Positions 1-5,504 of a DNA stretch of 8,395 bases are shown in pieces. Made by a program: the position numbers and the translations under genes. The notes beneath the pieces were generated by a model, which did not search any database, was not told the origin of the DNA, and was given only the letters and a program-made list of their open reading frames with translations. Position 1 is the first letter of the stretch. Each line of letters opens with the position of its first letter. Source of the DNA: 73-13 sp035555435 (GTDB lineage Bacteria > Actinomycetota > Actinomycetes > Actinomycetales > Microbacteriaceae); assembly GCA_035555435.1 (NCBI GenBank), contig DATMGN010000054.1, positions 1 through 8,395 of the forward strand. Reading direction: 5' to 3'.

Positions 1-962
1 ACGAAGTCGCCGTTGTTGTGCACGAGGAGCTCCGCGACGCCGTAGCCGGTCGAGACGCTGAGGCGCTGGCGCACGTCGATCTCGGGGAACGCGACCTGAC
101 CGGCGATGTAGTCGATGATCGCGCCAGCGACGTCGAGCTGCGTCGCGTGCTCGATGCCCTGCAGGCCGGGCGAGGAGTTGACCTCCATGACGAGCGGCCC
201 GTCGTCGCTCTCGAGCATGTCGACGCCGGCGACCCGCAAGCCCATGATCTGCGCGGAGCGCACCGCCGCCGCCTCGAACTCGGGGGTCAGCGCGACGCGC
301 TCGACGGAGCCGCCGCGGTGCACGTTGGAGCGGAACTCGTCGCCCGCCGCGACCCGCCGCATCGCCGCGACGACCCGGTCGCCGACGACGAGCGCGCGGA
401 TGTCGCGCCCGCGGCTCTCGGCGACGAAGTGCTGGATGAGCACGTTCTGGTTCGTCGAGTGCAGCGTCTCGATGATCGTCTCGGCGATCCGCACCTCGGG
501 CGCGAGGATGACGCCGATGCCCTGCGTGCCGTCGAGGAGCTTGATGACGACGGGCGCGCCGCCGACGCGCTCGATCGCGGGGCGCACGTCCGCGCGGTTG
601 CGCACGAAGGCGGTCGCGGGCATGCCGATCGCGTGCCGGGAGAGGATCTGGGTCGCGCGGAGCTTGTCCCTCGCGTTCGTGATCCCGTTCGCCGTGTTCG
701 GCGTGTAGACGTCCATCTGCTCGAACTGGCGGACGACGGCGGTGCCGAAGAACGTGATGGACCGGCCGATGCGCGGCAGGATCGCGTCGTAGTCGCTCAA
801 GGGTCGGCCGCGGAACCACAGGTCGGGCTCAGGCCCCGACAGGTCGATCGCGAAGCGCAGCGTGTCGAGCGCCTTGACGTCGTGGCCGCGCTCCTGGGCC
901 GCCTGGCGCAGTCGCCGCGTCGAGTAGCTGCGCGGCGCGCGGGAGAGGATCGCGAGTTTCAT
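1..962 (-). CDS. rimK: RimK-type ATP-grasp alpha-L-glutamate ligase (3' end outside window)
   Basis: This cytosolic ligase in E. coli adds glutamates to the C-terminus of ribosomal protein S6 using ATP. The ATG is at 962-960 and 320 codons are visible. The N-terminus MKLAILSR and the pre-ATP-grasp fold occupy about residues 1-95. The ATP-grasp domain follows: a glycine-rich loop GTQGIG (145-150), the strand RDIRALVVGD (187-196 region) and the Mg-binding segment MEVNSSPGLQGIE (259-271, E260 and N262). E. coli RimK has 300 residues and would end near residue 290 here. This protein continues with LSVSTGYGVAELLVHNNG (301-318), which resembles the start of a TrkA-C (RCK_C) domain, so a C-terminal sensor domain is inferred but runs off the window. 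An AGGTGG Shine-Dalgarno lies just upstream of the ATG. It diverges from the protease gene by 23 bp. Assignment to the family is firm; the natural substrate (S6 or another acceptor) is inferred. Confidence 0.93.
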   Translation of the reverse strand, partial: MKLAILSRAPRSYSTRRLRQAAQERGHDVKALDTLRFAIDLSGPEPDLWFRGRPLSDYDAILPRIGRSITFFGTAVVRQFEQMDVYTPNTANGITNARDKLRATQILSRHAIGMPATAFVRNRADVRPAIERVGGAPVVIKLLDGTQGIGVILAPEVRIAETIIETLHSTNQNVLIQHFVAESRGRDIRALVVGDRVVAAMRRVAAGDEFRSNVHRGGSVERVALTPEFEAAAVRSAQIMGLRVAGVDMLESDDGPLVMEVNSSPGLQGIEHATQLDVAGAIIDYIAGQVAFPEIDVRQRLSVSTGYGVAELLVHNNGDF

Positions 963-985
963 GGCCACCTGCGAGGATTGACGGC

Positions 986-1474
986 GTGGGCGAGGACTCT
1001 CATTCAAACACCCTTGCGGGGTGGCGTGAATGGGTCTCGCTCCCCGACGTCGGGGTGCCGTGGATCAAGGCGAAGCTCGACACGGGTGCGCGCACGTCGG
1101 CGATCCACGCCTACGACGTCGAGGCGGGTGAACGCGATGGCGAGGCATGGGTGCGTTTCCGCATCCGCCCGTGGCAGGACTCGGTCGAGGACGAGGTGCT
1201 CGCGGAGCTCCCGGTGCACGACCGGCGCCGCGTGCGCAGCTCCTCGGGGCACGTCGAGGACCGCTACGTCGTGCAGATGCGGCTGCTGCTGCTCGGCCGC
1301 GAGGTCACCGGCGAGTTCACCTTGAGCAACCGCGACCAGATGGGCTTCCGCATGCTCGTGGGCCGCGAGGTGCTGCGGCAGGGCTTCGCGGTGGACGCGC
1401 GGCGGTCGTTTCTCGGGGGGCGCGCCCCCCGCCCGGTGCGCCGCCGCAATCGCGGCCGTCCCGAGGAGCCCTGA
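986..1474 (+). CDS. RimB-like retropepsin-fold protease (Pfam 'putative ATP-dependent zinc protease' family)
   Basis: A 162-residue protein. Residues 12-42 carry the family hallmark: GWREWVSLP, a short linker, WIKAKLDTGARTSAIHA, with the aspartic-protease-like D32-T33-G34. A second conserved segment, GFRMLVGREVL (120-130), corresponds to the family's G-R-x-x-L strand. The family is often annotated as an ATP-dependent zinc protease, but the D-T-G-A motif fits a single-domain retropepsin fold that would act as a dimer. In Pseudomonas a member of this family (RimB) works with RimK in controlling S6 modification. Lying divergently beside rimK, this gene probably has that role. The GTG start at 986 is chosen because GAGG sits 9 nt upstream (973-976) and the protein then begins at the usual family N-terminus; no ATG is in frame. 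The conserved domain ends near residue 143, and the last 20 residues are a basic, Arg/Pro-rich tail encoded by low-complexity GC-rich DNA. Confidence 0.85.
   Translation: MGEDSHSNTLAGWREWVSLPDVGVPWIKAKLDTGARTSAIHAYDVEAGERDGEAWVRFRIRPWQDSVEDEVLAELPVHDRRRVRSSSGHVEDRYVVQMRLLLLGREVTGEFTLSNRDQMGFRMLVGREVLRQGFAVDARRSFLGGRAPRPVRRRNRGRPEEP
1415..1430. repeat. 16-bp perfect GC palindrome in the 3' end of the protease gene
   Basis: Six G, CGCG, six C: fully self-complementary. It lies exactly where the conserved protease domain ends and the non-conserved basic tail begins. It may only be a by-product of GC pressure, or it may mark an old 3'-end extension. Confidence 0.6.
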
Positions 1475-1559
1475 CGGGGCGCCCTGCGCTGGGGCCCTGC
1501 GTTGAGACCCGGCGCTGAGGCCCTGCGTTGAGGCACGACGTTGGGGCCCGGGCTGAGAA
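1469..1559. repeat. 13-bp tandem repeat, consensus CCCTGCGTTGAGG
   Basis: Reading in steps of exactly 13 nt, the units start at 1482, 1495, 1508, 1521 and 1534. They match the consensus at 11, 12, 11, 13 and 9 of 13 positions. A weak unit (CCCTG only) precedes at 1469 and contains the TGA stop of the protease gene. Another weak unit (CCCGGGCTGAGAA, 1547-1559) is also the left arm of the adjacent inverted repeat. A 13-nt period is not a multiple of three and the block lies after the stop codon, so it is not a protein repeat. Function unknown; replication slippage would explain the array. Confidence 0.8.
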
Positions 1560-1620
1560 ATCAGGCGGGGGCTGAGTTTCCAGGCCCGATTTCTCAGCCC
1601 GGGGGCGATTTCTCAGCCCG
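1547..1620. repeat. REP-like inverted-repeat element between convergent genes, possible bidirectional terminator
   Basis: The arm at 1547-1562 (CCCGGGCTGAGAAATC) is perfectly complementary to 1588-1603, giving a 16-bp stem with a 25-nt loop. A further copy of GATTTCTCAGCCCG at 1607-1620 repeats 1588-1601 directly and could pair with the left arm instead. The loop itself holds another GGGCTGAG core (1569-1576), so four cores exist: two forward (1550, 1569) and two reverse (1593, 1612). It lies between the convergent protease and DUF488 genes, where a terminator is expected, but no T-tract follows on either strand. The palindromic, multi-copy design also fits a dispersed REP-type element. The last copy overlaps the DUF488 stop codon at 1613-1615. 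Confidence 0.7.
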
Positions 1621-2236
1621 AGAACGTCAGGTCGGCCGATGGCTCAGACGTGCGGCATGACGACGGCGCGGCCGGAGCTGTCCGGCGCGGGTAGGTGACG
1701 GTGCCGTCCGGCGCCGCCACCGCGCCGGGGGTGAGGCTCGCCGCGTCGAGTCGGCCACCGGGCATGAGGTGCGTGACGGGGACGCCGCGCGCGAGCAGGT
1801 GGTCGGCGATGATGCGGCGATGACAACGCCACCAGACAGCCTCGGAGCACATGACAGCGGGGCGGCGGCTGAGGCTACAGCCCGCGATGAGCTCGCTGAT
1901 TCCTGCCGCGAAGTCCGCGCCGAGCGCGTAGTCGGCGTAGCGGTGGAAGCTCGCGTGCTCCCAATACCCGTTCGTCTCGGGCGCGACGTCACGGCTTGGT
2001 CCGCGCCGCCCGCCGAGGCGCTCGTCGCGCGAATACCCGATGCTGGCCGCCTCGAGGCTCGGTCCGAGACGCTCGGCGTCGAACTGGGGGTTGCGCCGTG
2101 ATCCGGGCAGCCGCCGCACATCGAGGACGTCGGTGGCGCCGGCGCTTTGGAGCAGCGCGATGAAGGTCTCGATCGGGTGCGTCGAGTGGCCGACGGTGAG
2201 GACGCGCGGGGCGGGCGCGCCGGCGTCGCCGGTCAT
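1613..2236 (-). CDS. DUF488 family protein
   Basis: A 207-residue cytosolic protein of the DUF488 family, whose biochemical role is not established. Family signatures are clear: VLTVGHSTHPIETF near the N-terminus (about 12-25), a VDVR-like segment DVLDVRRLPGSRRNPQF, a central GYWEHASFHRYADY, and the Cys-rich signature MCSEAVWWRCHRRIIADHL with the C-x-E ... C-H-R arrangement. Both cysteines are present, so a redox or metal role is possible but unproven. The ATG at 2236-2234 overlaps the TGA of the upstream GH15 gene as ATGA, and no good Shine-Dalgarno precedes it, so translation is probably coupled. An upstream extension of the open frame lies inside GH15 and is not used. The last 30 or so residues are outside the conserved domain, and the final codons and stop fall in the inverted-repeat element, suggesting the original 3' end was replaced. 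Confidence 0.85.
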   Translation of the reverse strand: MTGDAGAPAPRVLTVGHSTHPIETFIALLQSAGATDVLDVRRLPGSRRNPQFDAERLGPSLEAASIGYSRDERLGGRRGPSRDVAPETNGYWEHASFHRYADYALGADFAAGISELIAGCSLSRRPAVMCSEAVWWRCHRRIIADHLLARGVPVTHLMPGGRLDAASLTPGAVAAPDGTVTYPRRTAPAAPSSCRTSEPSADLTFSG

Positions 2237-4029
2237 CTCGGCTGCGCGCCGACGCCGGCGAGGGCGTCGGCGGCCCGCACGAGCGCGAGGTGGGACAGCG
2301 CCTGGGGGAAGTTGCCGACCTGGCGGCGCTCGATCGGGTCGTACTCCTCGGCGAGGAGGCCGAGGTCGTTGGTGAAGGAGCACAGCCGGTCCATGAGCGC
2401 TGCGGCGTCGGCGTGGCGGCCGGAGGCGGCGTACTGCTCGACGAGCCAGAAGGAGCAGGCGACGAAGGGGTGCTCATCGCCGGGTAGTCCGTCGACGCCC
2501 GAGTCGGTGCGGTATCGGAAGACGAGGCCGTCGCGCATGAGGGTGCGCTCGATCTGCTCCACGGTCGCGAGCATCCGCGGGTCGTCGGGCGCGCAGTAGC
2601 CGACCTGCGGGAGCAGCAGGAGCGACGCGTCGACTTCGTGCGTGCCGTAGTACTGGGTGAAGTGGCCGTCGACGACGCCGTGCTCGTCGATCTCGGCACG
2701 GGTGCGCTCGCGCAGCTCGCGCCAGGTGTCGGCGGGGCCGTCGAGCCCGTGCTGCTCGACGGCGCGCACGGCCCGGTCGAAGGTCGCCCAGATCATGACG
2801 CGCGAGTGGGTGAACTTCTGGAGGTCGCCGCGGATCTCCCAGATGCCGTGGTCGGGCCGGTCGAACTGCTCGGCGGCGTAGCGCACGAGGTGGTGCTCGA
2901 GCCGCCAGGCGAAGTCGGATTCGATGAGGCCCGCTTCGCGGGCGGCGGAGAGGGTGACGAGCACTTCGCCGACGACGTCGGCCTGGTACTGGAGCGCGGC
3001 CTCGTTGCCGATCCGCACCGGCTTGGAGCCGGCGTAGCCGTCGAGGTGGGTGAGCTCGATCTCGTAGAGGTTTCGCTCCCCCGCGAGCCCATACATGATC
3101 TGCAGGTCGGCGGGGTCGCCCGCGATGGCGCGCAGCAGCCAGGTGCGCCAGCCTTCGGCGAGGTCGACGAAGCCGTGCGCGAGGAGCGCCTCGAGGGTCA
3201 GTGCCGCATCGCGCAGCCAGACGAAGCGGTAGTCCCAGTTGCGGCTGCCGCCGAAGTCCTCCGGCAGGGAGGTCGTCGCGGCGGCGGCGATGCCGCCCGT
3301 GTCGTGGTTGGTGAGCGCGCGCAGCACGAGCAGCGAGCGCACGACCTCGTCCCGGTGGATCCCCGCGTGCTCGATGCGGTCGGCCCAGGACTGCCACCAC
3401 GCGCGGGTCTGCGCGAGCGCGTGCTCGACGTCGAGCGGCTCGGGGATCGGCCGGTAGGAGGGGAACCAGGTGAGCACGAGGTCGCGCTGCTCCCCCGCGC
3501 CGACCCGACAGCTCGCCTCGTGGCGATGGTCGGCGGCGCGCAGCCGCAGCCCGCGCAGGACGAGCGCGTCGGGTCCCGCCATGGCGATGAGCTCGGGCGC
3601 CTCGTCGGTACCGGTCTGTCGCACCCAGGGCATCGCGCGCGCGTAGTCGAAGCGGATCCGCAGCTCGGTTTCGAACTCGACGTGGCCGGAGATGCCAACG
3701 ATGCGCCGGACGAGGTCGGTGCGGCCGATCTCGACGTGCGGGTCGGGCCCGACCGGCATGAAGTCGTGCACCTCGGCGACGCCGTCCGTGGTCTCCCACC
3801 GGGTCACGAGGATGAAGGTGTCGCCGTCGTAGTGCCGGGTCACTCGTGCCCGTTCGTCGCGCGGCCGCAGCGACCAGGCGCCGTCGTCGGCATCGCCGAG
3901 CATCTGGGCGAAGACGGACGCGGAGTCGAGCCGTGGCAGGCAGAGCCATTCGATGCGGCCCTCTCGGGAGGCGAGCGCCGCGGTGCGGCAGTTGCTGAGC
4001 AGCGAGTAGTCCTCGATCGGCGTGGCCAC
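2233..4029 (-). CDS. Glycoside hydrolase family 15 protein (glucoamylase / trehalase-like)
   Basis: A 598-residue hydrolase expected to release glucose from the non-reducing end of alpha-glucans or to split trehalose, as several actinobacterial GH15 enzymes do. There is no signal peptide or membrane segment, so it acts in the cytosol on internal sugars. The N-terminal beta-domain (about 1-220) begins with IEDYSLLSNCRTAALASREG and IEWLCLPRLDS. The (alpha/alpha)6 barrel follows, with SRNWDYRFVWLRDAALTL (262-279), GIWEIRG (395-401; E398 is the likely general acid), and LLAEEYDP (558-565; E561 or E562 the likely general base) leading into QVGNFPQALSHLALV. Length is normal for the bacterial branch. 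The GTG start (4029-4027) has AGGA 8 nt upstream on the minus strand. It is the first gene of an operon with DUF488 (4-nt overlap) and diverges from the zwf-like gene. Substrate cannot be fixed from sequence. Confidence 0.92.
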   Translation of the reverse strand: MATPIEDYSLLSNCRTAALASREGRIEWLCLPRLDSASVFAQMLGDADDGAWSLRPRDERARVTRHYDGDTFILVTRWETTDGVAEVHDFMPVGPDPHVEIGRTDLVRRIVGISGHVEFETELRIRFDYARAMPWVRQTGTDEAPELIAMAGPDALVLRGLRLRAADHRHEASCRVGAGEQRDLVLTWFPSYRPIPEPLDVEHALAQTRAWWQSWADRIEHAGIHRDEVVRSLLVLRALTNHDTGGIAAAATTSLPEDFGGSRNWDYRFVWLRDAALTLEALLAHGFVDLAEGWRTWLLRAIAGDPADLQIMYGLAGERNLYEIELTHLDGYAGSKPVRIGNEAALQYQADVVGEVLVTLSAAREAGLIESDFAWRLEHHLVRYAAEQFDRPDHGIWEIRGDLQKFTHSRVMIWATFDRAVRAVEQHGLDGPADTWRELRERTRAEIDEHGVVDGHFTQYYGTHEVDASLLLLPQVGYCAPDDPRMLATVEQIERTLMRDGLVFRYRTDSGVDGLPGDEHPFVACSFWLVEQYAASGRHADAAALMDRLCSFTNDLGLLAEEYDPIERRQVGNFPQALSHLALVRAADALAGVGAQPR

Positions 4030-4070
4030 CCGTCCGATCCTGGCAGTCTCGAGCGCATGCGGCCAGAGCC

Positions 4071-4106
4071 TTCAAAGTCGTGGGCCAGCGGGCTAGCGTG
4101 GAGCAG
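4071..4106 (+). promoter_or_regulatory. Candidate promoter for the zwf-like gene, probably leaderless transcript
   Basis: TTCAAA (4071-4076) and TAGCGT (4094-4099) are 17 nt apart, resembling weak -35 and -10 boxes. A TAnnnT hexamer ending 7 nt before the ATG at 4107 would place the transcription start on or next to the A of the start codon. That arrangement is typical of leaderless actinobacterial genes. The only Shine-Dalgarno-like GGAG (4100-4103) is too close (3 nt) to that ATG, although it would suit a GTG at 4110. Confidence 0.4.
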
Positions 4107-5453
4107 ATGGTGACGACGCTGCTCATCCTGGGGGCCTCGGGTGACCTCACCTCCCGGCTCCTGCTGCCCGCGCTCGGCCAGCTGCTGGGGAGAGAACGCG
4201 ATCGCGAGGTCACGCTCATCGGCGCCGGCTCGGACCGGCTCGACGAGGCGAGCTGGCGCGAGCGCGTCTCGGACGCGTTCGCCCGCTCGGGCTCGGGCGA
4301 CGAGTTCGCGCGGGTCAAGGACACCCACTATCTCCGTGCCGACGTGACCGACCCGGACAGCATGCACCGGCTGCTGGCGGGGATCACGGGCTCGCTCGTC
4401 ATCTACTTCGCGCTGCCGCCGGCGGTCACCCGTCGGTGCTGCGAGGTCATCGCGCCGGCGGATCTGCCCGAGCACACGGTGCTTGCGATGGAGAAGCCGT
4501 TCGGCAGCGATGTCGAGAGCGCTCGGAGCCTCAACCAACTGCTGCTGACCCTCGTGCCGGAGGAGCACGTCTTCAGGGTGGACGACTTCCTCGGCCGCTC
4601 GACCCTGCTGAACATCCTGAGCGTGCGCCTGACGAACCGCGTCTTCGCCCCCATTTGGAACGCGGACCACGTGGAGTCGGTGGAGATCCGCTTCGACGAG
4701 ACGCTCGCGCTGGAGGATCGCGCGCGCTACTACGACCAGGCGGGCGCCCTCGTCGACATGATCCAGAGCCACCTGCTGCAGGTGCTCACGCTCGTTGCGA
4801 TGGAGCCGCCGGCGGGCCTGGATGCGGAGAGCTTCCGCGCGGCGAAGACGGCGGCGCTGCGCGCGACTCGGATCTGGGCGGACGATCCGGTCAAGGCCTC
4901 GCGCCGCGCCCGGTACACGGCCGGCACGATCGGCTCCCGCGACGTGCCGTCGTATGTCGACGAGCCGGGCGTCGATGCGGCGCGCGACACAGAGACGCTC
5001 GCGGAGGTGGTCGTGGAGGTGCGCAACGAGCGCTGGCAGGGCGTCCCCTTCCGCCTGCGCTCCGGCAAGGCGCTCGGGCTCAAGCGCTCCGAGGTGGCGC
5101 TGAAGCTACGCCCGGTGCGCCATCTCGACGACGGCTTCATCGGCAAGGTGCCCGACGGCGGCCTGCTGACCTTCGCCCTCGGTCCTGACGAGATCCGCCT
5201 CGAGCTGAACACGACGGGCGGCCCCGAGCCCTTCCAGCTGCGCCGCGACACGCTCGCGAGCAGCCTGGGCGACGGCCTGCTCCTCGCCTACTCGGAGGTC
5301 CTCTCCGACATCCTCGACGGCGACGTCACCCTGTCGGTGCGCGCCGACGCCGCGGAGGAGAGCTGGCGCATCATCCAGCCGATCCGCGAGGCGTGGGCGC
5401 GCGGCGACGTCCCGCTCGAGGAGTACCCGGCGGGCTCCGACGGGCCTCGGTAG
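4107..5453 (+). CDS. zwf: Glucose-6-phosphate dehydrogenase-like protein with altered phosphate-binding site
   Basis: A 448-residue member of the G6PDH family, which oxidises glucose-6-phosphate to 6-phosphogluconolactone with NAD(P)+ as entry to the oxidative pentose phosphate pathway. Numbering is from the ATG at 4107. The Rossmann loop ILGASGDLTSR (7-17), MEKPFG (128-133), the substrate signature RVDDFLGR (157-164), DMIQSHLLQ with H222 (equivalent to the catalytic His240 of Leuconostoc mesenteroides), FRLRSGK (K321) and the C-terminal ESWRIIQPI are all recognisable. The catalytic dyad (D159, H222) is kept. However, the phosphate-binding His178 equivalent is Asp160, Tyr179 is Phe, Lys182 is Arg, and Lys21 is Leu18. 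Aspartate would repel a phosphate, so substrate preference may differ. The protein is shorter than the usual ~490 residues. The frame is open back to a GTG at 4080; 4107 is preferred from the family N-terminus and the promoter spacing. Family assignment is sure, the exact reaction is not. Confidence 0.85.
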   Translation: MVTTLLILGASGDLTSRLLLPALGQLLGRERDREVTLIGAGSDRLDEASWRERVSDAFARSGSGDEFARVKDTHYLRADVTDPDSMHRLLAGITGSLVIYFALPPAVTRRCCEVIAPADLPEHTVLAMEKPFGSDVESARSLNQLLLTLVPEEHVFRVDDFLGRSTLLNILSVRLTNRVFAPIWNADHVESVEIRFDETLALEDRARYYDQAGALVDMIQSHLLQVLTLVAMEPPAGLDAESFRAAKTAALRATRIWADDPVKASRRARYTAGTIGSRDVPSYVDEPGVDAARDTETLAEVVVEVRNERWQGVPFRLRSGKALGLKRSEVALKLRPVRHLDDGFIGKVPDGGLLTFALGPDEIRLELNTTGGPEPFQLRRDTLASSLGDGLLLAYSEVLSDILDGDVTLSVRADAAEESWRIIQPIREAWARGDVPLEEYPAGSDGPR

Positions 5454-5504
5454 AACGCGATCCAGTCGCCTCTCGCGGACCACACGAGCACATTCTGCTT
5501 CGGA

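Noticed and set aside
978..1006. TTGACG at 978-983 as a -35 box for the protease gene
   Set aside because: No acceptable -10 at 16-18 nt, and transcription from it would start after the GTG codon supported by the family N-terminus.
18..1325. Long plus-strand open frame opposite rimK
   Set aside because: It is antisense to a clear RimK reading frame and its protein is an Asp/Arg/Val-rich composition with no recognisable domain, as expected from shadow frames in high-GC DNA.
2638..4113. 491-residue plus-strand open frame opposite GH15
   Set aside because: No domain match recognised; it is the complementary-strand shadow of the GH15 codons.
2474..4324. 616-residue minus-strand open frame in another phase of the GH15 gene
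   Set aside because: Arg/Ala/Pro-rich low-complexity product with no motifs; the overlapping GH15 frame has full family signatures.
3840..4772. Minus-strand open frame spanning the GH15 5' end and the zwf 5' end
   Set aside because: Crosses two well-supported divergent genes and shows no family features.
5454..5504. Possible terminator between zwf and the nuclease/helicase gene
   Set aside because: Only 5-bp CGCGA/TCGCG pairing and no T-tract; too weak to call although convergent genes meet here.
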